Below, in pieces: positions 10,035 to 18,441 of a stretch of 64,000 nucleotides of DNA. The notes beneath the pieces are model-generated. The model saw only the letters and a program-made list of their open reading frames with translations, made no database searches and had not been told where the DNA came from. Each line of letters opens with the position of its first letter. Position 1 is the stretch's first letter. The stretch covers positions 1-64,000 of the forward strand of contig NZ_ONZG01000006.1 of assembly GCF_900302455.1 (NCBI RefSeq), in the 5' to 3' direction. The DNA comes from Falsiruegeria mediterranea M17 (GTDB lineage Bacteria > Pseudomonadota > Alphaproteobacteria > Rhodobacterales > Rhodobacteraceae). Both the position numbers and the translations under genes were made by a program.

Positions 10035-10775
10035 ATGTTCGACGTCACGTATTTTGGGGCTTTGATTGCCGGGCTGCTGTCCTTTCTGTCGCCGTGCATT
10101 CTGCCCATCGTGCCATTTTATCTGAGCTATCTGGCGGGCGTGGGCATGAACCAGATTTCGGCCGATTCAGCGATCACATCAGACGTGCGACGGCGGGCGT
10201 TTCTGGCCGCATGCTGCTTTGCGCTTGGGGTGATTACGATCTTCATGGGGTTGGGGGCCACGGCCAGCGCCTTTGGCCAGATGGTACGCGAGTATTTCGA
10301 CATTCTACGGTGGGCCGCTGCCGCTCTGATCATTGCGATGGGTCTCCATTTTCTGGGCGTCGTCCGCATCGGGTTTCTGTATCGCCAGTTCCGCGCGGAT
10401 GCGGGTGACACCAGCAATGTTGGCTATATCGGGGCCTACGTCATCGGGCTGGCTTTTGCCTTTGGTTGGACGCCTTGTGTCGGCCCTGTGCTGGCTGCGA
10501 TTCTGTTTACGGCTGCGGGGCAGGATTCTGCCGCGCAGGGGGCGACGCTCTTGTTTGTCTATGGGCTGGGGATGACCCTGCCATTTGTGGTTGCGGCGCT
10601 GTTCATCGGACCGTTCATGTCGTGGATGTCCCGATTCCGTCGCCATCTGGGCACGGTCGAGAAAATCATGGGCGGGATGCTGGTGCTGTTCGGTATTTTG
10701 ATCGCGACCAACTCAATCAATCTGATCGCGCAGTGGATGCTGGAGCACATTCCGTGGTTCAGCGCCATTGGCTGA
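10035..10775 (+). CDS. soxV: CcdA-like membrane thiol transporter SoxV
   Basis: A 246-residue polytopic membrane protein of the CcdA/DsbD family that moves reducing equivalents from cytoplasmic thioredoxin to periplasmic SoxW. The two conserved cysteines lie in LSFLSPCILPIVPF (Cys21) and FGWTPCVGP, and there are about six transmembrane segments. I chose the ATG at 10035, after GAGAGG, over the upstream ATG at 9996, whose leader is polar and would overlap the candidate operator. soxW follows after 17 bp. Confidence 0.94.
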   Translation: MFDVTYFGALIAGLLSFLSPCILPIVPFYLSYLAGVGMNQISADSAITSDVRRRAFLAACCFALGVITIFMGLGATASAFGQMVREYFDILRWAAAALIIAMGLHFLGVVRIGFLYRQFRADAGDTSNVGYIGAYVIGLAFAFGWTPCVGPVLAAILFTAAGQDSAAQGATLLFVYGLGMTLPFVVAALFIGPFMSWMSRFRRHLGTVEKIMGGMLVLFGILIATNSINLIAQWMLEHIPWFSAIG

Positions 10776-10792
10776 CTTTGTAGGAGGAAACC

Positions 10793-11353
10793 ATGTTTCG
10801 AGCTATTGTTCTTGCCCTAGCGACCCTGATCGCAATGCCATTGGCCGCCGCCGAGGTTGGCGATGACGGCCTGCACAAGGCGCCATGGATGCGCGACACC
10901 TTCAAGGACCTGCGCGAAGATCTGGATGAGGCGAATGCCGAAGGCAAACGTCTGATGCTGATCATCGAGCAACGGGGGTGCATCTATTGCAAGAAAATGC
11001 ACGAAGAGGTCTTTGTCGTCGACAAGATCGCCGACTACATCGAGGCCAATTATTTTGTGGTTCAGATCAACATGTTCGGCGATGTCGAAGTGACAGATTT
11101 CGATGGCACCGCACTGCCGGAAAAGGACATGGTGAAACGCTGGGGTGCCTTGTTCACACCCAACATCTATTTCCTGCCGCAAGAGGTGCCTGATACCGTT
11201 ACTGCTGCCCAGGCCGCTGTCGCCAATATGCCAGGAGCATTCGGCAAGGGAACGACTTTCAACATGTTGAATTGGGTGGTTGAAAAGGGGTACGAAGAAA
11301 GCGAACCTTTCCAAAAGTATCACGCACGCAAGCTGGAAGAGCAGAAAGGGTGA
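10793..11353 (+). CDS. soxW: Periplasmic thioredoxin SoxW
   Basis: A 186-residue secreted thioredoxin-fold protein, partner of SoxV. The signal peptide spans about residues 1-20 (cleavage near AAA-EVG). The redox motif CIYC is at residues 63-66, and the cis-proline loop reads LFTPNIYFL. AGGAGG precedes the ATG by a few bases. It is the last gene before a 153-bp gap that carries a candidate SoxR operator, so soxVW probably forms its own transcript. Confidence 0.93.
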   Translation: MFRAIVLALATLIAMPLAAAEVGDDGLHKAPWMRDTFKDLREDLDEANAEGKRLMLIIEQRGCIYCKKMHEEVFVVDKIADYIEANYFVVQINMFGDVEVTDFDGTALPEKDMVKRWGALFTPNIYFLPQEVPDTVTAAQAAVANMPGAFGKGTTFNMLNWVVEKGYEESEPFQKYHARKLEEQKG

Positions 11354-11414
11354 CGACTTTCTGCAAGCGCGAAACAAAATTTCGCCAGATTCTGCACGTG
11401 CGAACAGATATAAA

Positions 11415-11432
11415 AATTCATGTAGTTGAATT
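11415..11432. promoter_or_regulatory. Candidate SoxR operator upstream of soxX
   Basis: AATTCA-TGTAGT-TGAATT is a perfect palindrome with 6-bp arms and 6-nt spacer, containing an exact ATTC-N8-GAAT. This matches the pattern I recall for SqrR-type repressors, and the soxW-soxX gap is a reported SoxR binding region in related bacteria. It lies about 75 bp upstream of the soxX start. Confidence 0.7.
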
Positions 11433-11452
11433 TGATATTGCGATGACGCCTC

Positions 11453-11476
11453 AGTGTGCATTAGTGTGCAATGCAC
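11453..11476. repeat. Tandem AGTGTGCA repeat plus GTGCA-A-TGCAC palindrome
   Basis: AGTGTGCA occurs at 11453-11460 and again at 11463-11470, one helical turn apart. The second copy merges into the perfect palindrome GTGCAATGCAC (11466-11476). The element sits 31-54 bp before soxX, between the candidate SoxR operator and the ribosome-binding site, so it could bind a second regulator. Confidence 0.5.
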
Positions 11477-11506
11477 GACGGATAAGAATCGTCTGAGGGA
11501 GGATAC

Positions 11507-11962
11507 ATGAAACGCGCACTCATCTTGACGCTTTGCACCGCTTTTGGCGCGACTGCGGTTGCAGCCGGCGACGTAAAGCCTGCGGACGTTGTTTATGAAG
11601 ACGGGGTGGTGAACGCCTCGCTGACAGGACAGGCAGGCGACGCGACCAACGGTCGAAAGGTCTTTGCAAATCGCAAGCAGGGGAATTGCCTGGCATGCCA
11701 CGCAAACTCTGACATGCCGGAAGAGGGATTCCACGGCGAAGTTGGCCCCATGATGGATGGCGTCGGTGAACGCTGGACCGAGGCAGAGCTGCGCGGCATC
11801 GTATCCAATTCCAAGATGGTCTTTGAGGGCACGATCATGCCCGCCTTCTACATCGATAGCGGCTATGAACGTCCGCTGGATAAATTCGCAGGCCAAAGCA
11901 TCCTTTCGGCGCAGCAGGTCGAAGACATCATTGCTTACTTGATGACGTTGAAAGACAGCTGA
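11507..11962 (+). CDS. soxX: Monohaem cytochrome c SoxX
   Basis: A 151-residue periplasmic cytochrome c, the small subunit of SoxXA, which joins thiosulfate to the SoxY cysteine. The signal peptide ends near residue 20. The haem motif CLACH is at residues 61-65 and the likely distal ligand is Met111 in EGTIMPAFY. GGGAGGA precedes the ATG. It is first in the soxXYZA operon; soxY follows after 24 bp. Confidence 0.95.
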   Translation: MKRALILTLCTAFGATAVAAGDVKPADVVYEDGVVNASLTGQAGDATNGRKVFANRKQGNCLACHANSDMPEEGFHGEVGPMMDGVGERWTEAELRGIVSNSKMVFEGTIMPAFYIDSGYERPLDKFAGQSILSAQQVEDIIAYLMTLKDS

Positions 11963-11986
11963 AGCCCCCGAACCTAGGAGAACATT

Positions 11987-12409
11987 ATGAAACTAACTCG
12001 GCGCAATCTGCTGATCCTGAGCTCGGCCGGAGTTGCGGCAACGGCCATGGGGTCGCTGCCTGCATTCGCCTCGCTGACCGACGATGAAATCGCCAAACTG
12101 ACCGGCGGTGCAGAGCTGGGCGAAGGTGCAATCACCATCACAGCCCCCGAAATCGCGGAAAACGGCAATACCGTTCCGATCGAAGTGGACGCACCAGGCG
12201 CGGTCGCGATCACGCTCTTTGCGGACGGTAACCCGGTTCCCAACGTTGCGACCTTCAACTTTGGTCCTCTGGCCGCATCGCGCAGCGCATCGACCCGCAT
12301 CCGTCTGGCATCAACGCAGAACGTAGTTGCGATCGCCAAGATGGAAGACGGCTCGTTCCAGAAGGCATCGGCCAACGTCAAGGTAACCATCGGCGGCTGC
12401 GGCGGCTGA
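11987..12409 (+). CDS. soxY: Sulfur carrier protein SoxY
   Basis: A 140-residue periplasmic protein that carries sulfur intermediates on a C-terminal swinging arm. The sequence ends in the invariant GGCGG with the carrier cysteine at position 138. The N-terminus has an RR-containing signal (LTRRNLLILSSAGVAATA), consistent with Tat export of the SoxYZ pair. It is directly followed by soxZ, its partner subunit, which lacks a signal peptide. Confidence 0.96.
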   Translation: MKLTRRNLLILSSAGVAATAMGSLPAFASLTDDEIAKLTGGAELGEGAITITAPEIAENGNTVPIEVDAPGAVAITLFADGNPVPNVATFNFGPLAASRSASTRIRLASTQNVVAIAKMEDGSFQKASANVKVTIGGCGG

Positions 12410-12432
12410 CCCGGAACACGAGGAGAAACAAC

Positions 12433-12762
12433 ATGGCATCTGGTGTAAAACCCCGCGTCAAAGTCCCCAAGTCGGCTGCTGCTGGCGAAGCGATCACCAT
12501 CAAGACCCTGATCAGCCACAAGATGGAAAGCGGTCAGCGCAAGGACGATGATGGCAACGTCATTCCGCGCTCGATCATCAACCGCTTCACGGCCGAGTTC
12601 AACGGCGAGAGCGTGATCGACGTAACGCTGGAACCGGCGATCTCGACCAACCCCTATTTCCAGTTTGAGGCAACCGTGCCCGAATCCGGTGAGTTCAAGT
12701 TCACCTGGTACGACGACGACGGCTCGGTCTACGACACAAGCAAGAAGATCAAAGTCCAGTAA
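12433..12762 (+). CDS. soxZ: Thiosulfate oxidation carrier complex protein SoxZ
   Basis: A 109-residue beta-sandwich protein that pairs with SoxY. Family features are the PRVKVPKSAAAGEAITIKTL start, ISHKMESGQRKD and the C-terminal KFTWYDDDGSVY. It has no signal peptide, as expected for a protein exported as a complex with Tat-targeted SoxY. AGGAGA precedes the ATG. Confidence 0.96.
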   Translation: MASGVKPRVKVPKSAAAGEAITIKTLISHKMESGQRKDDDGNVIPRSIINRFTAEFNGESVIDVTLEPAISTNPYFQFEATVPESGEFKFTWYDDDGSVYDTSKKIKVQ

Positions 12763-12799
12763 GAAAAACGGACGATCTCGCCAGGGAGGAGGGACCGAA

Positions 12800-13630
12800 A
12801 TGACCAAGAAACTGTGGGCTACATTTGCACTCATAAGCCTAGGCACATCTGCCGCCGCACAGGACAGCAACTCTTTGTCCATCGACGGAGAGGCAATGGT
12901 GACCGAAATTGCAGCACCGTCGCATATGGAAAACGTCGACACGATCTATTCGGGTTGGCGCTTCCGTTCTGTGGAAACGCAGGCGCTGGAAATGGATGAC
13001 TTCGACAATCCCGCGTTTGTCTTTGTCGAGCAGGCCGAGGACCTGTGGGACAAGGTGGACGGCGCGGCAGGCAAGGCGTGTTCGTCCTGCCACGAAGATG
13101 TCGCGGATTTCGCGGGTTTGCGCACGCAATTGCCGCGCGTTGACGATGGCGAGTTGGTCACGATGGAAAATCTGATCAACGAATGCCGGACTGAACGCAT
13201 GGAAGCCGAGCCTTGGAAATGGTCCAAGGGCAATATGACCGCAATGACGGCGTTGATCGGGGTTCAATCCCGTGGCATGCCGATGAATGTGGCCATCGAC
13301 GGCGATGCGGCACCGTTCTGGGAAAAGGGCAAAGAGCTCTACTACACCCGCGTGGGCCAGTTGGATATGGCCTGTTCGAACTGCCACGAAGACAACTATG
13401 GCATGATGATCCGTGCGGACCATCTGAGCCAGGGGCAGGTCAACGGTTTCCCGACCTATCGTCTGAAAAACGCCAAGCTGAACTCGATCCATGGTCGTTT
13501 CAAGGGCTGTATGAAGAACATCCGCGCAACCCCGTTCAAAGAGGGTGGCGATGAGTTCAAGGCGCTCGAGCTCTATCTCGCATCGCGCGGGCAGGGCCTG
13601 TCTGTCGAAACCCCGTCGGTGCGTAACTGA
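12800..13630 (+). CDS. soxA: Dihaem cytochrome c SoxA
   Basis: A 276-residue periplasmic subunit of SoxXA, which catalyses oxidative conjugation of thiosulfate to SoxY. The signal peptide ends near residue 20. Haem motifs are CSSCH (94-98) and CSNCH (192-196). The active-site cysteine is Cys237 in GRFKGCMKN, which in this family is persulfidated and ligates the catalytic haem. The start at 12800 follows GGGAGGAGGGA; the longer in-frame ORF from 12665 only reads out of frame through soxZ. A terminator-like hairpin follows, separating soxXYZA from soxB. Confidence 0.96.
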   Translation: MTKKLWATFALISLGTSAAAQDSNSLSIDGEAMVTEIAAPSHMENVDTIYSGWRFRSVETQALEMDDFDNPAFVFVEQAEDLWDKVDGAAGKACSSCHEDVADFAGLRTQLPRVDDGELVTMENLINECRTERMEAEPWKWSKGNMTAMTALIGVQSRGMPMNVAIDGDAAPFWEKGKELYYTRVGQLDMACSNCHEDNYGMMIRADHLSQGQVNGFPTYRLKNAKLNSIHGRFKGCMKNIRATPFKEGGDEFKALELYLASRGQGLSVETPSVRN

Positions 13631-13640
13631 CCTGACTGTT

Positions 13641-13670
13641 GCCCCGTGCCTTTTGGTGCGGGGCTCTTTT
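13641..13670 (+). terminator. Terminator-like hairpin between soxA and soxB
   Basis: GCCCCGTGCC pairs with GGTGCGGGGC (six GC pairs, then C-G, C-G, G-T and T-G) around a TTTT loop, followed by TCTTTT. It lies 10 bp after the soxA stop and probably ends or attenuates the soxXYZA transcript. Confidence 0.75.
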
Positions 13671-13681
13671 CCACATAATAA

Positions 13682-13697
13682 ATTCATACATGCGCAT
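13682..13697. promoter_or_regulatory. Possible SoxR operator upstream of soxB
   Basis: ATTCATACATGCGCAT fits ATTC-N8-GCAT, one mismatch from the palindrome upstream of soxX, and shares its left half AAATTCAT. An overlapping TACAT-GCGCAT-ATGTA inverted repeat is at 13687-13702. Placed just after the soxA terminator, it suggests an internal regulated promoter for soxBCDEF. Confidence 0.4.
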
Positions 13698-13717
13698 ATG
13701 TAATGAAAGAGGTGCAC

Positions 13718-15415
13718 ATGATTTCGCGGCGAGATTTCCTACAGGTTGGCATGGCGGCTTCGGCCATTGTCGGGGCGTCGGGTTTTGGCAATTGGGCGCG
13801 TTTGGCGGCGCAGCAGCGGCTGACACAGGATCAGTTGTTGGAGTTTGAAACCTTCGGGAATGTCTCGCTGATCCACATCACCGACATTCACGCGCAGCTC
13901 AAGCCGATCTATTTCCGCGAACCCTCGGTCAACTTGGGTGTCGGTGGCAACAAGGGAGCCGTACCGCATGTAACCGGGGCTGACTTCCGCAAGCTTTACG
14001 GCATCGCGGATGGCTCCCCCAGCCACTATGCGCTCAGCTCGGGCGACTTTTCGGCGCTGGCGGACATGTATGGTCGCGTTGGCGGGCTGGATCGGGTGGC
14101 CACCGTGGTCAAGGCGATCCGCGCGGACCGTCCGGACGCCATTTTGCTGGACGGTGGTGACACCTGGCATGGATCTTACACCTGCTATCACACCCAGGGG
14201 CAGGACATGGTCAACGTCATGAACGCCCTGAACCCTGATGCCATGACTTTCCATTGGGAATTCACGCTGGGGTCCGAGCGGGTGAACGAATTGGTTGAAA
14301 GCTTGCCGTTTGCGGCGCTGGGCCAGAATATTTTTGACGCGGAATGGGACGAACCCACAGACCTGTTCCCGCCCTACAAGATGTTTGAGCGTGGCGGTTC
14401 CAAGATCGCCGTGATCGGTCAGGCCTTCCCTTATATGCCGATCGCAAACCCGCGTTGGATGTTCCCCGAATACTCGTTTGGCATCCGGGACGAGAACATG
14501 GCCGCAATGGTCGAAGAGGTCCGCGCCGCAGGTGCCGATTGCGTCGTCGTGCTCAGCCACAATGGCTTTGACGTGGACAAGCAGATGGCCAGCGTGGTGC
14601 CGGGCATTGATGTGATCCTGTCCGGCCACACCCACGATGCGTTGCCGGAACCGGCGGTGGTCGGGAATACGATCATTGTTCCGTCAGGATCGAACGGCAA
14701 ATTCGTATCGCGGGTCGATCTCGATGTGCGCGATGGCCGGATGATGGGTTATCGCCACAAGCTGATCCCGATCTTCTCGGACGTGATCACGCCGGACGCT
14801 GAAATGACCGCCCTGATTGACGAACAGCGCGCGCCCTACCTGGCTCAGATGACCGAGGTGATCGGCCAGACCGACAGCCTGTTGTACCGCCGTGGCAACT
14901 TCAACGGCACTTGGGATGACCTGATCTGCGATGCGCTCTTGTCCGAGCGTGAGGCCGAGATCGCGCTCAGCCCTGGTGTGCGCTGGGGGCCGTCGCTGGT
15001 ACCCGGTCAGGATATCACGCGTGAGGACATCTGGAACGTCACATCCATGAGTTATGGCGAGGCGTACCGGACCGAGATGACGGGCGAGTTCCTGAAGGTC
15101 GTGCTCGAAGACGTGGCCGACAACATCTTCAACCCTGATCCCTATTATCAGCAGGGCGGCGACATGGTGCGCACCGGTGGTCTTGGTTACCGCGTCGATG
15201 TGGGTCAGCCGCAGGGCTCGCGGATTTCCAACATGACCTTGCTGAAAACCGGAGAGCCAATTGACCCGGCACGTTCATTTGTCGTGGCTGGTTGGGCCTC
15301 GGTCAACGAAGGCACCGAAGGACCGCAGATCTGGGATGTGGTGGAAAATCATATCGCCAAGCTGGGCACCGTAACGGTGACAGAAAACAACAGTGTCGAA
15401 GTCGTCGGAGTTTAA
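13718..15415 (+). CDS. soxB: Thiosulfohydrolase SoxB
   Basis: A 565-residue periplasmic dimanganese hydrolase that releases sulfate from SoxY-bound intermediates. A Tat signal SRRDFLQVG starts at residue 3. Metallophosphoesterase motifs are HITDIHAQL (Asp56, His58), DGGDTWHGS, VVLSHNG and SGHTHDALPEP, and the C-terminal 5'-nucleotidase domain follows. I preferred the ATG at 13718, preceded by AAAGAGGTG, over the ATG at 13703, because it puts the twin arginines at the usual place. soxB opens the second rightward block, after a terminator and a possible operator. Confidence 0.96.
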   Translation: MISRRDFLQVGMAASAIVGASGFGNWARLAAQQRLTQDQLLEFETFGNVSLIHITDIHAQLKPIYFREPSVNLGVGGNKGAVPHVTGADFRKLYGIADGSPSHYALSSGDFSALADMYGRVGGLDRVATVVKAIRADRPDAILLDGGDTWHGSYTCYHTQGQDMVNVMNALNPDAMTFHWEFTLGSERVNELVESLPFAALGQNIFDAEWDEPTDLFPPYKMFERGGSKIAVIGQAFPYMPIANPRWMFPEYSFGIRDENMAAMVEEVRAAGADCVVVLSHNGFDVDKQMASVVPGIDVILSGHTHDALPEPAVVGNTIIVPSGSNGKFVSRVDLDVRDGRMMGYRHKLIPIFSDVITPDAEMTALIDEQRAPYLAQMTEVIGQTDSLLYRRGNFNGTWDDLICDALLSEREAEIALSPGVRWGPSLVPGQDITREDIWNVTSMSYGEAYRTEMTGEFLKVVLEDVADNIFNPDPYYQQGGDMVRTGGLGYRVDVGQPQGSRISNMTLLKTGEPIDPARSFVVAGWASVNEGTEGPQIWDVVENHIAKLGTVTVTENNSVEVVGV

Positions 15416-15426
15416 GGGAGAAGAAA

Positions 15427-15858
15427 ATGAAAACTTTTCTGAGTGCTGCTGCAATTACCTTGGCCGCTGGTCTCGCCTCAGCTGAGGGGGTGACACACAA
15501 GGTGGCCGTGCATGTTGACGAAAATGACCCAAAGGTCATGAACATGGCCCTCAACAATGTGCAGAACGTTTCGAACTACTACAAATCCATCGGCGATGAA
15601 GTGATCGTGGAATTGGTTGCGTACGGTCCCGGCCTTAATATGTTTGTCGACGGCAAAAGTCCGGTCGCTGACCGCATCTCCACGATGTCGCTGGAGATGG
15701 ACAACCTAAGTTTTGCGGCCTGCGGCAATACCCATCGCAAGATGAGCGAAAAGGCGGGCAAAGACGTTACCCTTCTAAGCGAAGCCTCTGTGGTGCCCTC
15801 GGGCGTGGTGCGGCTGATCGAACTGCAAGAAGACGGTTACGCCTATATCCGGCCCTAA
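15427..15858 (+). CDS. Secreted DsrE-superfamily protein
   Basis: A 143-residue protein with a signal peptide (residues 1-19) and a DsrE/DsrF-like domain: HKVAVHVDENDPKVMNMALN, VELVAYGPGLNMF, and a conserved cysteine in FAACGNTHRKM. It ends in VVPSGVVRLIELQEDGYAY. DsrE-type proteins often carry persulfide sulfur on such a cysteine. Its position between soxB and soxC with short spacing (11 and 20 bp) implies a role in periplasmic sulfur handling, but this is inference. The longer ORF from 15292 overlaps soxB and is rejected. Confidence 0.82.
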   Translation: MKTFLSAAAITLAAGLASAEGVTHKVAVHVDENDPKVMNMALNNVQNVSNYYKSIGDEVIVELVAYGPGLNMFVDGKSPVADRISTMSLEMDNLSFAACGNTHRKMSEKAGKDVTLLSEASVVPSGVVRLIELQEDGYAYIRP

Positions 15859-15878
15859 GAAACCAAGGAGAAACATCC

Positions 15879-17150
15879 ATGGCTGACATGTTCAAACCCT
15901 CTCGTCGGGCTTTTCTTCGCGGGGGCGCTGCGGTTGCGGCTGGATCTGTGGCGGGTGCAGCGGGGGCGCAATCGCCTGACACGCTCATTACCGAGTTGCA
16001 GGACTGGGCCTCGATCACGGGCGCGGGGGTCGATGAAACCCCCTACGGCCTGCCGATCCGGTTTGAGGCGGACGTGATCCGGCGCAATGTGGAATGGCTG
16101 ACTGCCTCGCCCATTTCGTCGATCAACTTTACCCCCATTCACGCACTGGACGGCACGATTACACCGCAGGGCTGTGCGTTCGAGCGTCATCATTCCGGCG
16201 CTATTGAGCTGACCAAAGGCGACTATCGCCTGATGATCAACGGTCTGGTCGACCGACCCTTGGTGTTCACCTACGAGGATCTGGAACGTTTTCCGCGCGA
16301 GAACCATGTCTACTTCTGCGAATGCGCGGCCAACACCGGCATGGAATGGGCAGGGGCGCAGCTGAATGGCGTGCAATTCACCCACGGCATGATCCACAAC
16401 ATGGAATACACCGGCGTTCCGCTGCGTGCGCTGTTGAACGAAGCCGGGCTTGGCGCTGCGGGCGATTTCAAAGACAAATGGGTCTATGTCGAAGGCGCTG
16501 ATGCGTCATCCAACGGTCGGTCGATCCCGATGGAAAAGGCACTGGACGATGTGCTGGTGGCGTTCAAAGCCAATGGCGAGGCGCTGCGGATGGAGCATGG
16601 CTATCCTGTGCGCCTGGTCGTGCCCGGTTGGGAAGGCAACATGTGGGTCAAATGGCTGCGCCGGGTCGAAGTGACCGATGCTGCCGTGGAAAGCCGCGAA
16701 GAAACCTCGAAATACACCGACGTGTATGAGGACGGCACCGCGCGCAAATGGACCTGGGTGATGGATGCCAAATCGGTCATCACCTCTCCCAGCCCGCAGA
16801 TGCCGATCACCCATGGCAAGGGGCCGATGGTCATTTCCGGCCTGGCGTGGTCAGGCCACGGACAGATCACCCGTGTTGATGTGTCCAAGGATGGTGGCAT
16901 CACGTGGGAAACCGCGCGCCTGGGCAAGCAGGGCGACACCAAGGCGCTGACCCGTTTCTATCTGGATACCGATTGGGACGGCGCGCCGATGCTGCTGCAA
17001 TCGCGAGCGATGGATGAAACCGGCTATGTCCAGCCGACCAAGGACCAACTGCGCGAACAGCGCGGGGAAAACTCTGTCTACCACAACAACTGTATCCAGA
17101 CCTGGTACGTGAACGCAGAAGGGATCGCCGAGAATGTCGAAGTCTCCTAA
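15879..17150 (+). CDS. soxC: Sulfane dehydrogenase molybdenum subunit SoxC
   Basis: A 423-residue molybdopterin enzyme of the sulfite-oxidase family. With SoxD it oxidises the sulfane sulfur on SoxY, releasing six electrons per thiosulfate. A Tat signal SRRAFLRGG begins at residue 8. The molybdenum-ligand region is VYFCECAANTGMEW, with Cys149 the likely ligand. The C-terminal dimerisation domain contains WSGHGQITRVDVSKDGG. The last 17 bp overlap soxD, so the two subunits are translationally linked. Presence of SoxCD predicts complete oxidation to sulfate without stored sulfur globules. Confidence 0.96.
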   Translation: MADMFKPSRRAFLRGGAAVAAGSVAGAAGAQSPDTLITELQDWASITGAGVDETPYGLPIRFEADVIRRNVEWLTASPISSINFTPIHALDGTITPQGCAFERHHSGAIELTKGDYRLMINGLVDRPLVFTYEDLERFPRENHVYFCECAANTGMEWAGAQLNGVQFTHGMIHNMEYTGVPLRALLNEAGLGAAGDFKDKWVYVEGADASSNGRSIPMEKALDDVLVAFKANGEALRMEHGYPVRLVVPGWEGNMWVKWLRRVEVTDAAVESREETSKYTDVYEDGTARKWTWVMDAKSVITSPSPQMPITHGKGPMVISGLAWSGHGQITRVDVSKDGGITWETARLGKQGDTKALTRFYLDTDWDGAPMLLQSRAMDETGYVQPTKDQLREQRGENSVYHNNCIQTWYVNAEGIAENVEVS

Positions 17151-18438
17151 CCTCGTGCTCCCCGCAATTGGCGGGATTGCCCTGATGCTTGGGGCCGCTT
17201 ACGGGTTTTCGTCCCGCAACTATGGCGCCGACACCATTGCGCTGCTCGAAGATCGCGTTGAAAAGGCTGAGGCACGCGTGTCCTCTGCCAGCGATAAGGC
17301 CAAGGCCGAAGCCGAGCGCGCCACGGCGCTGGAACTTGCCGTGGCCGAGGCGCAGGAACAGGCTGCCAAGGGCACCAACCTGACGTCACCGGCACCCCAA
17401 ATGGAAGGTGCCTATGGTTTGGGCCGCGTGGCCATGGCCGAAGAGATCGCCGCTTGGGATGTGGACGTTCTGCCCGACGGGCGGGGCCTGCCGGTGGGCA
17501 GTGGAAACGCCTTTGACGGGGAAGAGGTCTTTGCCGACAAATGCGCGTCCTGCCACGGTGATTTTGCCGAAGGCGTCGACAATTGGCCGGTTCTGGCCGG
17601 TGGCTTCGACACGCTGGCGGACGAAGATCCGGTCAAAACCGTGGGCTCTTATTGGCCGCATCTGTCGACGGTTTATGACTATGTCTATCGGTCGATGCCC
17701 TTTGGCGAGGCAGGTACTCTGACCCCGGATGAAACCTATGCGATCGTCGCATACATCCTGTACTCCAACGATCTGATCGATGATGAGTTTGAGTTGAGCA
17801 ACGAGAACCTGGCCAACTTTGACATGCACAACAAAGACGGCTTTGTCATCGACGATCGCCCTGATCTTGAATACGCGACCTGGCGGGTCGAGCCGTGCAT
17901 GGACAACTGCAAGGACGCGGTAGAAATTACCATGCGCTCGGTCTTTTTGGTGGAAACCCCGCCTGAAGGCGGCACCAATTCCATGATGAACCCGGCCAAG
18001 GTCGAAGGGCTCCCAAGCTTCTCGTCAGATGGGCCGTCGTTTATCCCCGAGGCTGCGCCGAAACCGGTCAAAGCCGCGGTTGAGGCCGCACCAGAGCCTG
18101 CAAAGGCTGATGACGGCGACGTTTTGATCGAAGCGGGTAAAAAGGTCTTCAAAAAGTGCAAGGCTTGCCACCAGGTTGGCGACGGGGCCAAGAACAAGAC
18201 CGGCCCGCATCTGAACGACTTGTTCGGGCGCACCTTTGGTTCGGTGGATGGGTTCAAGTATTCCAACACGTTCAAAACTGCACTGGAAGAAGGCCGCGTA
18301 TGGGATGAGGCCTCATTGGCCGAGTTCCTGTCCAAGCCAAAGGCGTACATGAAGGGCACCAAAATGTCGTTCTCGGGCCTCAAAAAGGATAGCGACCAGC
18401 AAGCGATCAACGCCTACCTGGCGACGTTTGGGAACTGA
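17134..18438 (+). CDS. soxD: Dihaem cytochrome c SoxD
   Basis: A 434-residue electron-transfer subunit of sulfane dehydrogenase. It has an N-terminal signal or anchor (residues 8-25), then an Ala/Glu-rich coiled-coil-like stretch (about 36-80), then two cytochrome c domains with CASCH (137-141) and CKACH (342-346). An Ala/Pro/Glu-rich linker (about 305-325) separates the domains. It is somewhat longer than my recollection of Paracoccus SoxD because of the coil and linker. Its start overlaps soxC by 17 bp and soxE follows after 3 bp. Confidence 0.95.
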   Translation: MSKSPNLVLPAIGGIALMLGAAYGFSSRNYGADTIALLEDRVEKAEARVSSASDKAKAEAERATALELAVAEAQEQAAKGTNLTSPAPQMEGAYGLGRVAMAEEIAAWDVDVLPDGRGLPVGSGNAFDGEEVFADKCASCHGDFAEGVDNWPVLAGGFDTLADEDPVKTVGSYWPHLSTVYDYVYRSMPFGEAGTLTPDETYAIVAYILYSNDLIDDEFELSNENLANFDMHNKDGFVIDDRPDLEYATWRVEPCMDNCKDAVEITMRSVFLVETPPEGGTNSMMNPAKVEGLPSFSSDGPSFIPEAAPKPVKAAVEAAPEPAKADDGDVLIEAGKKVFKKCKACHQVGDGAKNKTGPHLNDLFGRTFGSVDGFKYSNTFKTALEEGRVWDEASLAEFLSKPKAYMKGTKMSFSGLKKDSDQQAINAYLATFGN

Positions 18439-18441
18439 TCC

